A stretch of DNA of 64,000 bases, taken from Candidatus Sumerlaeota bacterium (GTDB lineage Bacteria; Sumerlaeota; Sumerlaeia; Sumerlaeales; Sumerlaeaceae). Positions 28,549 through 37,277 of the stretch are shown here, in pieces. A program made the translations under genes and the position numbers. A model generated the notes under the pieces. That model was not told where the DNA came from, made no database searches, and saw nothing but the letters and a program-made list of their open reading frames with translations. The stretch spans positions 282,822-346,821 of the forward strand of contig JADFCV010000002.1 of NCBI GenBank assembly GCA_017161655.1, read 5' to 3'. Every line of letters starts with the position of its first letter. Position 1 is the first letter of the stretch.

Positions 28549-29955
28549 TTATTTGCCAATGCAAAATCTTGAAAAGATGCGATCGAGAATCTCATCATTC
28601 GTCCCCAATCCCACGATGGCACCGAGTTCACCAATCGCTTCTTGGACCTCCAGTGAAACAAATTCTGGTGGAGCTCCACGCCTTAGCTCTGTGATCGCGC
28701 GCCCGATGGCCTCCGCTGCCATACGAAGGCACTCAGCGTGGCGTTGGTTTGTTATGCACATTTCTTCAGGCGCAGATAGTGTCCCAATTAGCCGCTCACG
28801 TATAAGCTCCTCTAGAGTCTCCAGGCCTATACGTTGAGTGCAGGATAGCCTTACGACGGGGATCCCTTCTTTTCTAAAGCGTTGCTCCAACTCGGCCAGA
28901 ATTTGCGGGGTGGAAACGTCGACTTTGTTCAGTGCCACGATAAGTCTATCACGATAGTCTTCGAATGCGAGAAAACGAGCAAAGCTTTCTCGTTCATGTG
29001 GTGCCGAAGCATCAACTAACCATACGACAAGCTCTGCCTGCGACGCTTCTCTCAGCGAACGTTCAATCCCCTTGGCCTCGATCTCATCGTCCGTCTCTCG
29101 AAGCCCTGCCGTGTCGACAAGGGTCACAGGCAGTCCGAGAAGGTCTATTGTCCCTTCGATAGAATCACGGGTCGTGCCCGGGTGTGGCGTCACAATCGCA
29201 CGCTCGCGGCCGATCAGCGCATTAAAGAGGCTAGATTTGCCTGCATTGGGGGCTCCAGCAAGAACAACCCGCGCACCCTCCAGCGCAATCAACCCAACAC
29301 GATATGTTTTAAGAAGAGCAGCAATCTCTTCCTCCACGCGCTGGAACATAGCGACGTGTTTCTCGAGCGTCGGTGGTGGAATTTCTTCTTCTGGAAAATC
29401 AATCCATGCCTCCAGTTCAGCTGCTGCATCCAAAAGTGCATCGCGCAAGCGCAGGATAACCTGTGAAAGACCGCCCTCCAACTGCCGCAACGCAATTCTC
29501 TGCGACAATCGCGTCTGTGCAGCCACAAGGTCTGCCACCGCTTCAGCCTGCGCCAAATCCATGCGTCCGTTAAGAAACGCCCTTTGCGTGAACTCACCAG
29601 GCTGCGCAGGCCGCGCGCCGCAAGCCATAATCGCTTCAACTACGCTTCGTACGATTGCGGGGCTGCCATGCAGATGAAATTCCGCCATGTTTTCGCCGGT
29701 GAAACTACGAGGGGCGCGCATGACGACAGCCAGGCATTGATCCAATACCCCTTCCGCAGGAGAGACCAACTCTCCCAGATAAAAGCGGTGCGACAGAAAA
29801 TCTCTTACTTTCGTTTTGCCGGCTGGGCGAAACAAAGCTTCGCAGATCTCGATGGCTTGTGCGCCACTTATCCGGACAATTGCGACTGCTGCCCGTACAT
29901 TCCCCGTCGCAGGCGCCACGATTGTGTCGTTAGCGATGAAACTCTCATGATTCAT
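28549..29955 (-). CDS. mnmE: tRNA uridine-5-carboxymethylaminomethyl GTPase
   Basis: With MnmG it adds the cmnm5 group to the wobble uridine of certain tRNAs. The 468 residues show the N-terminal tetrahydrofolate-binding domain (about 1-120, starting DTIVAPATG) and a helical domain interrupted by a G domain. The G domain has P-loop GAPNAGKSS (about 223-231), the switch motif DTAG (about 270-273) and NKVD (about 339). The C-terminal CIGK, whose Cys is essential in characterised enzymes, is intact. mnmG is not in the window. The YggU-type gene follows on the same strand. Confidence 0.96.
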   Translation of the reverse strand: MNHESFIANDTIVAPATGNVRAAVAIVRISGAQAIEICEALFRPAGKTKVRDFLSHRFYLGELVSPAEGVLDQCLAVVMRAPRSFTGENMAEFHLHGSPAIVRSVVEAIMACGARPAQPGEFTQRAFLNGRMDLAQAEAVADLVAAQTRLSQRIALRQLEGGLSQVILRLRDALLDAAAELEAWIDFPEEEIPPPTLEKHVAMFQRVEEEIAALLKTYRVGLIALEGARVVLAGAPNAGKSSLFNALIGRERAIVTPHPGTTRDSIEGTIDLLGLPVTLVDTAGLRETDDEIEAKGIERSLREASQAELVVWLVDASAPHERESFARFLAFEDYRDRLIVALNKVDVSTPQILAELEQRFRKEGIPVVRLSCTQRIGLETLEELIRERLIGTLSAPEEMCITNQRHAECLRMAAEAIGRAITELRRGAPPEFVSLEVQEAIGELGAIVGLGTNDEILDRIFSRFCIGK

Positions 29956-30109
29956 AAGATTTCACCCGTCAGGTTAGACTATCACAAACTTCGATTCATA
30001 CCTAATAATCACATTCCATTTCCAGGTTCATCGGGTACTTGCCTTTGCAGGTTGCCACAGCTCTACTAGGTCACAATAGAATGGCGCCTAGAACATGACG
30101 GAGAATAAG

Positions 30110-30952
30110 ATGAGTCAGATGGAACGGGCGTGGACGCGCACCCAACTCAGTGAGCAGTTTCACAAAGCAGGTCTCGCACCAGGCGATGCTGTTATTCTCC
30201 ACTCGTCCTTGAAAAGTCTGGGGGTTGTCGAAGGAGGAGCAGAAGCTGTTGTGGATGCTCTCCTTGAGGTCATCGGCCCCCGTGGGCATTTGCTTGTTCC
30301 CACGTTCACTTACTGTCTCCCCATGTGGAACATCCCTCCCTTTGACGTACGCACGACAAAATCCCGAGTCGGTGCAATCACTGAAACCGTACGTTTGCGC
30401 CCCGATGCCCTCCGCAGTTTCCATCCAACCCATTCCGTAGCCGTCGTCGGTCCCGAAAAGGAAACCGTGACACGCAATCACCTTCACGCAACGCCACTCG
30501 GCGTGGACTGCCCTTTCGATCGCATGCGGAAATACGGCGCCAAGATCCTCATGCTTGGGACCACACAGGATACGAATTCATCGCTGCATCTGTGCGAGGT
30601 TCTAGCCAAGCTTCCGTATGTCGAAGTCGCATTCAGTGAAGGACAAGATTTCGAGTTGGCGTGGTTTATCAACGAGGAAGGTCAAGTTGAGTACACCCCA
30701 ATTTATGAAGTGCCGGGGTGTTCGCGTGGTTTTCGTGTTGTCGAGGAACCGTTGCGCCGCGCTGGCGTGCTCCGCGATGTCATGATTGGAAATGCACCCT
30801 CGCAACTGTTGCTACTCGAAGAACTCATCGAAGCCATGAAATCACTCTTGGCCACCGACCCTACCCTCCTCCTTTGTCACAACGAACAGTGCACAATTTG
30901 CTCGAAGCGAAGAGCGTATATGAAAAAAGTGATGGGATCTGCAAGCAGCTGA
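30110..30952 (+). CDS. AAC(3)-fold N-acetyltransferase
   Basis: A 280-residue protein of the aminoglycoside 3-N-acetyltransferase superfamily (antibiotic_NAT fold). The typical opening DAVILHSSLKSLGVVEGG is followed by GHLLVPTFTY, the conserved HPTHSVAVVG block carrying the catalytic-region His, and TPLGVDCPFDRM. Relatives include true resistance enzymes and many chromosomal proteins of unknown substrate. The setting next to housekeeping genes (mnmE, ribD) favours a native role, perhaps acetylation of an amino sugar. ATG 30110 is preferred to the in-frame ATG 30095 because CGGAGA precedes it at a good distance. Nothing indicates recent transfer. Confidence 0.82.
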   Translation: MSQMERAWTRTQLSEQFHKAGLAPGDAVILHSSLKSLGVVEGGAEAVVDALLEVIGPRGHLLVPTFTYCLPMWNIPPFDVRTTKSRVGAITETVRLRPDALRSFHPTHSVAVVGPEKETVTRNHLHATPLGVDCPFDRMRKYGAKILMLGTTQDTNSSLHLCEVLAKLPYVEVAFSEGQDFELAWFINEEGQVEYTPIYEVPGCSRGFRVVEEPLRRAGVLRDVMIGNAPSQLLLLEELIEAMKSLLATDPTLLLCHNEQCTICSKRRAYMKKVMGSASS

Positions 30953-30992
30953 GCAGCATACCTGGAAAACTAATGCACGGAGTTTGCTCGAA

Positions 30993-32258
30993 TTGGACGG
31001 ATCGAAAAGTCGGACTCTCTTTTCAAACTCAGATGCAGCTTACATGCGTCGGGCACTCGAGCTTGCCGCGCGAGGCCGAGGACAGACCTCTCCTAACCCA
31101 ATGGTGGGCGCTGTGCTCGTCAAAAATGACCAGATCATCGGCGAAGGATGGCACCGAGCCGCCGGACTTTCGCATGCCGAAATCGAGGCGTTTGCTAACG
31201 CCCAGGAAGAGGTTGAAGGGGCGACTCTCTATGTGACCCTCGAGCCCTGTTGCCACCACGGCAAAACTCCGCCCTGCACAGAGGCAATTATCGCTCGAAA
31301 ACTCTCTCGCGTAGTCGTTGCCACGGCAGATCCGAACCCACTCGTTGCCGGCAAAGGGATCGAGACTCTGCGGGCGGCTGGCATACGTGTCGACGTCGGT
31401 TTATGCGAAACTGAAGCGCGGCGATTGAACGAGGTCTTTTTCACCTACCACGAGAAAAAACGCCCGTTCTTAATTTGCAAATGGGCGATGACTCTCGATG
31501 GCAAGATTGCGACCGAAAGTGGACATTCTCGCTGGATCACAAATGTGCTAAGCCGTGCCTACGTCCATGAGCTCCGTGCCCAGGTGGATGCCGTCATGAT
31601 TGGCGTCGGCACAGTGCTGACGGACAATCCTCTTCTCACAGTGCGACTGGAAGGTTACGCTGGCCGCCAACCCTACAGGATTATCGCCGACGGAAATCTT
31701 CGCATTCCGCTGCGGGCAAAATGCTTAACCCTGGCTAAGCAAGGCGAGGTCATTATCTGCACTAGCACCATGGCTCCGCAGGATAAAATCGCCGAGCTTC
31801 GCGCCATGGGGCATGAGGTCATCGTTTTCCCAGGGAAGGCTCTCCTCGATTTCACTGAGGTCATGGCGGAACTGGCACGGCGCGGCATTCAGTCAATTCT
31901 CTGCGAAGGCGGAAGCAGTCTTACGGGGGCACTCTTTCAGGCCCAAGTTGTGGACAAGGTGATAGCTTTTATGGCCCCAAAAATTGTAGGAGGCCTGAAT
32001 GCTAAGACTCCTATAGCCTCGTGGGGCGTGATGCACATGGATGCCGCGATTGATCTCCACGACGTTGTCATACGGCGCTTTGGAGCCGACGTTTGCGTGG
32101 AAGGCTACATTGCTCCTGCCGAATGGAATAAAGTTCCCAATAAACGTCATCCCGCATCCTCGGCCTCGCTTCCAGCTGCACCCCAAGGCGAAGTTGTCGA
32201 ACCTGAAAGCAAGGCAAGCCGCCTGAAAAACGAGGTGTCCCGCAAGGAGCAATCATGA
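30993..32258 (+). CDS. ribD: Riboflavin biosynthesis deaminase-reductase
   Basis: Carries out two steps of riboflavin synthesis: deamination of the pyrimidine intermediate and reduction of its ribose side chain. The N-terminal deaminase domain has the zinc motifs HAE and [21 protein letters not shown] is the usual opening motif. The C-terminal reductase domain starts at about [18 protein letters not shown]. The last roughly 45 residues are a charged, low-complexity tail beyond the family's normal end. TTG 30993 is proposed because GGAG lies ten bases before it; ATG 31044 would cut into the conserved N terminus. The stop overlaps the udk start as ATGA. No FMN riboswitch is apparent upstream. 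Confidence 0.93.
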   Translation: MDGSKSRTLFSNSDAAYMRRALELAARGRGQTSPNPMVGAVLVKNDQIIGEGWHRAAGLSHAEIEAFANAQEEVEGATLYVTLEPCCHHGKTPPCTEAIIARKLSRVVVATADPNPLVAGKGIETLRAAGIRVDVGLCETEARRLNEVFFTYHEKKRPFLICKWAMTLDGKIATESGHSRWITNVLSRAYVHELRAQVDAVMIGVGTVLTDNPLLTVRLEGYAGRQPYRIIADGNLRIPLRAKCLTLAKQGEVIICTSTMAPQDKIAELRAMGHEVIVFPGKALLDFTEVMAELARRGIQSILCEGGSSLTGALFQAQVVDKVIAFMAPKIVGGLNAKTPIASWGVMHMDAAIDLHDVVIRRFGADVCVEGYIAPAEWNKVPNKRHPASSASLPAAPQGEVVEPESKASRLKNEVSRKEQS

Positions 32259-32866
32259 AACGCATGCTTCTGGGAATTGCTGGTGGGAGTGGATCCGGAA
32301 AGACCCTTGTTGCAAAATCTATCGGCGAAGCTGTCGGAAAGCAAGTCGTTGTAATTGGACAAGATTCCTACTATCTCGACCACTCGAATCTGGCCTTTGA
32401 AGAGCGAGCTAAAATCAATTACGATCACCCCGATGCCTTCGACACGCCACTGCTCGTTGATCACCTTAACAAACTTCGGCGAGGCGAGCCAATCGAGATG
32501 CCCATTTACAACTATGCAATGCACGCTCGCCTGAAAGAAACAGTTCGAGTAGAGCCTGCACCCATCATCATCGTTGAGGGAATACTTGTCCTGGCGATTC
32601 CCGCCATTCGAGACCTTCTCGACGTAAAGGTGTTCGTCGACACCGATGCAGATGTCCGGTTTATCCGACGACTAACACGCGATGTGAAAGAGAGAGGTCG
32701 CTCACTTCAGTCAGTTATTGATCAGTATCTCGACGTCGTGCGCCTCATGCATCTCGAGTTTGTGGAACCGTCCAAACGCTACGCGGACATCATCGTGCCC
32801 GAGGGTGGCTACAACAAAGTCGCCATTGATTTCATTGTGACGAAGCTCAAAACCCTACTCGACTAA
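32255..32866 (+). CDS. udk: Uridine kinase
   Basis: Phosphorylates uridine and cytidine to their monophosphates in pyrimidine salvage. The P-loop GGSGSGKT (about residues 9-16) and the acidic motif DHPDAFDT (about 57-64), which fits the nucleoside-binding region, are present. The 203-residue length is normal for the family. The ATG overlaps the ribD stop by four bases, so it is translationally coupled to ribD, an unusual partnership. The 53-residue membrane protein gene follows after 19 bases. A phosphoribulokinase-like activity is unlikely because the length and motif order fit Udk. Confidence 0.9.
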   Translation: MKRMLLGIAGGSGSGKTLVAKSIGEAVGKQVVVIGQDSYYLDHSNLAFEERAKINYDHPDAFDTPLLVDHLNKLRRGEPIEMPIYNYAMHARLKETVRVEPAPIIIVEGILVLAIPAIRDLLDVKVFVDTDADVRFIRRLTRDVKERGRSLQSVIDQYLDVVRLMHLEFVEPSKRYADIIVPEGGYNKVAIDFIVTKLKTLLD

Positions 32867-32885
32867 ACATGTAAGGAGGGCGCGC

Positions 32886-33047
32886 ATGACAGGGCTCAAG
32901 AACCTCGTCGCCATGGCAGCGTTCCTGGTGATTCCGGTCGTACTTTATCTCGGATGGAACAAATACTACATCGCAGCATGGCTGCTCATGATTGCCTACG
33001 CAGCCACACTTGGATACCTCTACTTTGCCGACAGGAGACAACACTGA
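32886..33047 (+). CDS. 53-residue two-span membrane protein
   Basis: This short gene starts at ATG 32886, preceded by a perfect AAGGAGGG site seven bases away, and ends at TGA 33047. The protein has two hydrophobic stretches (about 7-23 and 28-47) separated by the polar turn GWNKYY, and a short basic tail ADRRQH. No family is recognised. The strong ribosome-binding site and its place at the end of the ribD-udk unit support it as a real gene. It may be a regulatory small membrane protein. Confidence 0.65.
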   Translation: MTGLKNLVAMAAFLVIPVVLYLGWNKYYIAAWLLMIAYAATLGYLYFADRRQH

Positions 33048-33069
33048 AGGTGGAGACCGCGAGCTCTCC

Positions 33070-34068
33070 TCATGGGGATGTTCGTGGGAGATACGCTTGT
33101 TCCAAGAGGGCTCGTCGAATCTGCCAGAACTGATAATCTAACGTGTCCACAAGATAATCCCGGTAAGCTCTATGAAAGAACTCCCGCGCTCGATCGTGTT
33201 GCTGGTGGGCATGGCACAACACCCCCAAGTAATAGTTTAATCCAAAATCTTCAGGTCCGATAATCAGAACGCGTTCGAAACAATCCATAGCTTCTTCATA
33301 TCGACCAAGTCGCACGAAGCACCGCCCACGCGCAGCCAAAACGGGATCCGCCGACTGTTCCTGCTCCGGGATGCGGTCGAGAAACTCAAGCGCCTTGCTG
33401 TAAGCACTTAACATCTCGCAAGCAATCGCACACGCGAAGAGATCCTCTGTATCCATTTTTCCCGCCACCGATTCCGACTGCATGATGGCAAGGAAACTTA
33501 TATAATCCCTGGCGCGAAAAGCTCGCACAGCTCTGCGCAGCAAATGCTGTCGCGTGCCGCTGGCCGGTGTGACGGTTTCAATGAGATCATCCTGCGGCGC
33601 GAAGAAACAGCCTTTTAACAGCCATTGCTCTTCCACCCATTGGGTGAGCCGCACGAGAAAACCGCGATTGCTCGCGAAACCCGCACTACCGAAGTACTGC
33701 CGTCCTTGCTCGTCCTCGCCCGCCGCATATTGAGCTAATGCCCAGTAAGAACCAAGAAGCTCGTTCCGCGGCGCTAACTCGCGGCCTTTGCTCCACAGCG
33801 CTCTGGCTTTGTCATGGTCGCGACTGTCCCACGCTGCAATCCCCGCAAAAAGATATGCAGGCGGAAACGACTCGTGCTTCGCAACGAGTGATTCCAGAAG
33901 CGAAAGTGCTTCTTGAGGCTGACCTGCCTCAGTCAGAATGACCCCGCGTTGCAAAGGAAGCCTGGGATCCGAGTTAGTTTTCTCGGCTAATTCCAAAAAG
34001 GCACAAGCTTCCTGCCACTTCCCGCGGGATGCAATTTTCGCAGCTTTACTGAGAGCATAACTTGACAT
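33070..34068 (-). CDS. TPR-repeat protein
   Basis: A 332-residue helical-repeat protein without a signal peptide. Several TPR-like units are visible, for example GVILTEAGQPQEALSLLESL, AIACEMLSAYSKALEFLDRI and ARGRCFVRLGRYEEAMDCFE, in two blocks separated by a less regular middle (about 125-215). Such proteins are protein-interaction scaffolds. The partner cannot be inferred from the setting. The start at 34068 is chosen by the repeat layout; an AGGAGG lies 17 bases upstream, which is too far to be decisive. It is divergent from the BMC vertex gene with about 50 bases between them. Confidence 0.8.
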   Translation of the reverse strand: MSSYALSKAAKIASRGKWQEACAFLELAEKTNSDPRLPLQRGVILTEAGQPQEALSLLESLVAKHESFPPAYLFAGIAAWDSRDHDKARALWSKGRELAPRNELLGSYWALAQYAAGEDEQGRQYFGSAGFASNRGFLVRLTQWVEEQWLLKGCFFAPQDDLIETVTPASGTRQHLLRRAVRAFRARDYISFLAIMQSESVAGKMDTEDLFACAIACEMLSAYSKALEFLDRIPEQEQSADPVLAARGRCFVRLGRYEEAMDCFERVLIIGPEDFGLNYYLGVLCHAHQQHDRAREFFHRAYRDYLVDTLDYQFWQIRRALLEQAYLPRTSP

Positions 34069-34118
34069 CAGTATCTCTTTGCTTGCCTCCTGATGGCCGT
34101 TACAAGGGAATTGCTTCA

Positions 34119-34400
34119 ATGGATATTGCACGCATCATCGGGACCATTGTCGCCACGCGAAAAGTGCCCTCTCTTGAGGGCGTCACGATCTGCGTCATTC
34201 AGCCACTCGACGCCGAGCTGCAGCCGGTTGGTCAGCCGTTGATTGCAACAGATGCCACTTCGCGCCATGGGATCGGCGAGGTTGTTTATTATGTAGCCAG
34301 TGGCGATGCGGTTTTTACTGGTCTGCAGGGCGAGGACATCCCCGTAGATGCCGCAATCGTAGGTATCGTAGATTCCATCGACGTGCCCGAAAAGCTTTGA
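34119..34400 (+). CDS. BMC vertex protein, EutN/CcmL family
   Basis: A 93-residue bacterial-microcompartment vertex subunit (BMC-P). In characterised cases five copies form the pentamer that caps the corners of the icosahedral shell. Diagnostic features are the start IARIIGTIVATRKVPSLEG, the core VIQPLDAELQPVGQPL, and a GIGEVVYYVASGDAVF segment corresponding to the usual GAGexVlvvxGssAR block. ATG 34119 agrees with the family start. No hexamer-type BMC-H shell gene lies beside it. A BMC-type aldehyde dehydrogenase is 16 kb away at 50362-51831. It could belong to a dispersed compartment or act alone in a different role. Confidence 0.9.
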   Translation: MDIARIIGTIVATRKVPSLEGVTICVIQPLDAELQPVGQPLIATDATSRHGIGEVVYYVASGDAVFTGLQGEDIPVDAAIVGIVDSIDVPEKL

Positions 34401-34416
34401 ATGGCCCGAACTCTCG

Positions 34417-35808
34417 CTACTTTTGCTCTTCATTTGGAGATTTTTGATTGTTCGGCAGCCCATAAATTAGCAGCCGCGGCATAACTATCAAATTGTTACG
34501 GGCAAGCGTCGTGATGCTAACAGGGGCCTGCCGGGGAATCAGTCGGGTGGCATACTGTACTGCTAACCCGAAATTCCAGGCTGTTCCCGCGATAAGGATG
34601 ACAATAATGAGCCATGCAGCCCGACGTTCGAGTTGCTTGACGAACGCTGCTAGCCCCAGCGCAAGGTGAGGAAACGTACTGATAAACATCCTCTGTCCAA
34701 AGCTTGCGCCAGCCCACCAGATGCTCCAACTACCCACAACCCACGCCTGAGCCCCGAAACCTAAAGCAGCGTATAGCCGGGGGGGTAGTGGTATCGAGCG
34801 AAGCAGAAAGCCCGCGATGCTGAGAAGCAAAAGGGGGTGCCAATGAAAAAGGCCGTGAAACGGGCTAAAAAGCGCTTGGAAAAAGTGACGAGGATCTAAC
34901 AAATGAACTTGCCCTTGCGACAAGTATCCTCTCGGGCCACTGAACGCGGACCCGTGCAGATATTTCCAGGCATATAACTGCAACGAAACCATAGCGCAAA
35001 AACAAAGCCCAAAGAGGAGCCATCGCACACCAGTGTGTAAGAGCATCGCTTGATAATAGCGCGTGGGGAATCGGCGATGAAGAAGTCGAAGTCCCCGGCG
35101 AGCTTCGACGACGGCTAAGGGTAGAAGAAGGATCCCATCCTGAAATCGAGTGAGTACAAGAAGTCCCGCTGCAATCCCCATGCTTGCCCACTTTTGGTAT
35201 GAATCCCGCTGCGTCCAATAAAGATAACACACAAGCGAAGAGAGGAAAAAGCTATTGGCATGGCTCATCGACGGGTGAAGATACATGTAAAAGAACAGTG
35301 GCGTCGTTAACCAGATAATAAGTGTAGTCCAGAACGCCGAGCGTCGTGATACCCATTTCTTCAAAAGAAGGTAAACGAGCAGGAGCCCAACGCTTGCATA
35401 CGTTGCAGAGGCATAACCGACCGCTCGCTCATACAATGGAGAATAGCCGTCAAGGTTAAGTTCCCAGCCGACTGAACGTAGGCAAATTCCAATACCATGA
35501 AAGGCGAGCACCCATGGTGCCCAAAGCAAGGCATTGCCAACGCCATAAAGGTTTATGGGGCGCCTGGTGACAGGATCGTGGGGAATCTGCTTCTGGTCAA
35601 ACCACTCAGCAGAACGAGAGAAGTAAAACGTGTACTCGTTCGTGAAATCCAGATCACCATCAAAAAACAGGGAGCGCAAGTAAGCATAGTTCTGCACCCC
35701 ATCGTTGCCGTGAATCGACGGCCGGGTGACAAAAAGCAGGCCAAAGCTCAGCAGAACTAGGAGCCAGAATGTTTCGCGTTGCAGAGTTAGCTTCACGGTG
35801 TGTTGCAT
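34417..35808 (-). CDS. Polytopic membrane protein, GT-C-like
   Basis: A 463-residue integral membrane protein with about ten to twelve hydrophobic spans from residue 14 onward. The first extramembrane loop (about 30-75) contains HGNDGVQNYAYLRSL with acidic residues, as in lipid-linked-sugar glycosyltransferases of the GT-C fold (GT39/83-like, D-x-D-type loops), and further conserved-looking aromatic-rich loops follow. This would fit a transfer of sugars from polyprenyl carriers, but no specific family is identified and a transporter is not excluded. It ends 16 bases after the convergent BMC vertex gene. It is divergent from the EPCGC protein gene. Confidence 0.65.
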   Translation of the reverse strand: MQHTVKLTLQRETFWLLVLLSFGLLFVTRPSIHGNDGVQNYAYLRSLFFDGDLDFTNEYTFYFSRSAEWFDQKQIPHDPVTRRPINLYGVGNALLWAPWVLAFHGIGICLRSVGWELNLDGYSPLYERAVGYASATYASVGLLLVYLLLKKWVSRRSAFWTTLIIWLTTPLFFYMYLHPSMSHANSFFLSSLVCYLYWTQRDSYQKWASMGIAAGLLVLTRFQDGILLLPLAVVEARRGLRLLHRRFPTRYYQAMLLHTGVRWLLFGLCFCAMVSLQLYAWKYLHGSAFSGPRGYLSQGQVHLLDPRHFFQALFSPFHGLFHWHPLLLLSIAGFLLRSIPLPPRLYAALGFGAQAWVVGSWSIWWAGASFGQRMFISTFPHLALGLAAFVKQLERRAAWLIIVILIAGTAWNFGLAVQYATRLIPRQAPVSITTLARNNLIVMPRLLIYGLPNNQKSPNEEQK

Positions 35809-35937
35809 GAAATCGCTTACACCTTTTTAAACGCAACTCTGCAATAAGATCATTGACTAACGCTGTAGACAATTCAGTAGCATCCCATTCCGAATGCCTT
35901 TCAGATCAGATTCTGAGGCGAGAAAGCGAGCGTCGAG

Positions 35938-37068
35938 ATGAAACGGTATCACTGTGCATTGATTGGAGTTTCGGCCCTCCTAGTGTCCGGTTTTGTGTGG
36001 GCTATTCAGCCTGGCGGAGTCAGTAAACCTACGCCGAGAATCCGAGTCACTACCGGATCTGCAACTGTGCGCCAAACACCAATCAAAGTCACCCCCACTC
36101 CAATGACGGCGGCTGCTTTGGAGAAACATGTGATGCCATCCGGCCTACCTCCGAACCGGAACAATCTGCTTTCGATCGTTTATAACGGGTACCGTCGTTC
36201 GAGTCTCGAGCCCTGCGGATGTGTGTCTCACAAGCTCGGTGGTATAGACCGTGAGGCTTCCATGATCGAGAGCATTACGTCAGCGGGGTTACCCATGATT
36301 AAACTCGAAGCGGGCGGTTACGTCCGAGACCTTGCCGGGCAATCGGCGGCGTTTCGTACCGCAACAAAGTACCTATTGGGGGCGCTTGCTGCCCTCGACT
36401 ATGATGTTTTCAACGTCGGGGCCACCGACATCGAGATAGGCCGTGAGTTCCTGGAGAACAGTCTGGGAGACAAAAAGGATCGGCTTATTTCCGCAAACAT
36501 CGTGGACCCGGTCACAAGCGCACCGCTTTTTTCGCCCTATCGTATTCTCGAAGTCAAACTGCGGAGTGGAGAAATAATCAAAATCGGAGTGACGGGGATC
36601 ACGCGTTCGCGCGTGACAATTGGATTTCCCGAATCTGTCCCGAAAAGCTATACGGTGAGCGATCCAGTGGCAGCATTGCGAAAGGTCATGCCCGAGCTGG
36701 AGAAAAAATGCGATATTATCATCCTGCTGGCCTACATGAACCGTGAAGCTCTGGTGAGTGACGTGTTGGCTAAGCTCGGCGAAGATGCGAAACTGGATAT
36801 CGCCATAGCAGGCGAATTCTCCGGCGTGCGCAATGACATTGAGAACGCAAACGGCATCCGCCTCGTCACGGCTGGGTTTGAGGGGCGTCAAACGGGGCAT
36901 ATGGTTCTGGAAATGAGAGATGGCAAAATCTCCCAGGCCTTTTTGAAGCTAGTAGAAATTGAGCAAAGCATCCCGCCAAGGCCTGACATTTCGCGTTTTA
37001 TCAGCAATTACCTCATGGAACTTGTTAAGAGCAACTCCTCGACCACAGCTCCGGAAAAATCCAGCTAG
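35938..37068 (+). CDS. Exported metallophosphatase-fold protein, EPCGC type
   Basis: A 376-residue secreted protein. Residues 1-22 are a signal peptide, then a Thr/Pro-rich linker (about 28-60). The main domain resembles the UshA/SoxB-type metallophosphoesterase family (COG0737 type) by its segment order. Its opening is NGYRRSSLEPCGC (Cys93, Cys95) then LGGIDREA, a motif set of a subfamily in which EPCGC replaces the metal-binding start. The usual phosphoesterase ligands look missing: GATDIEIG stands where GNHE-type motifs occur and AYMNRE where a His-containing motif is expected. It may bind a cofactor or a different metal, or be an inactive scaffold. No partner gene adjoins it. Confidence 0.7.
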   Translation: MKRYHCALIGVSALLVSGFVWAIQPGGVSKPTPRIRVTTGSATVRQTPIKVTPTPMTAAALEKHVMPSGLPPNRNNLLSIVYNGYRRSSLEPCGCVSHKLGGIDREASMIESITSAGLPMIKLEAGGYVRDLAGQSAAFRTATKYLLGALAALDYDVFNVGATDIEIGREFLENSLGDKKDRLISANIVDPVTSAPLFSPYRILEVKLRSGEIIKIGVTGITRSRVTIGFPESVPKSYTVSDPVAALRKVMPELEKKCDIIILLAYMNREALVSDVLAKLGEDAKLDIAIAGEFSGVRNDIENANGIRLVTAGFEGRQTGHMVLEMRDGKISQAFLKLVEIEQSIPPRPDISRFISNYLMELVKSNSSTTAPEKSS

Positions 37069-37110
37069 TGAAAAAGAGAGTTCCGATTTGGTAAAAAAGT
37101 AGCACACGCG

Positions 37111-37180
37111 CGATGGCTCTCTGAGGTGGACAGAGTCATTGCTGCAGATGATGACCCGTGAGCGGGAGCTGAGAGCCAGA
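37111..37180 (+). ncRNA. Possible structured leader before galT
   Basis: In the 209-base gap before galT, TGGCTCTC (37114-37121) can pair with GAGAGCCA (37171-37178). Inside it, CTCTG/CAGAG (37119-37135, sharing three bases with the outer stem) and CCCG-TGAG-CGGG (37155-37166) can form hairpins. Several pairings compete, as in a leader that could switch, but it matches no riboswitch class I know. The nearest downstream gene is galT, about 100 bases away. Confidence 0.2.
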
Positions 37181-37277
37181 AGAAAGTCATTGAGTTTGCT
37201 CGGCAAATGGCTCAACTGTTGATTATTTGGAACGATTTTACTGCAACGTCTGTAAATCGTGAGAGGAATGAACTGTC

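Noticed and set aside
37117-37135. Glycine-riboswitch-like CTCTCTGAGG...GGACAGAG
   Set aside because: The essential upstream core (CCGAAGG-type segment and GGCAAA) is missing, and a glycine switch would be odd before galT.
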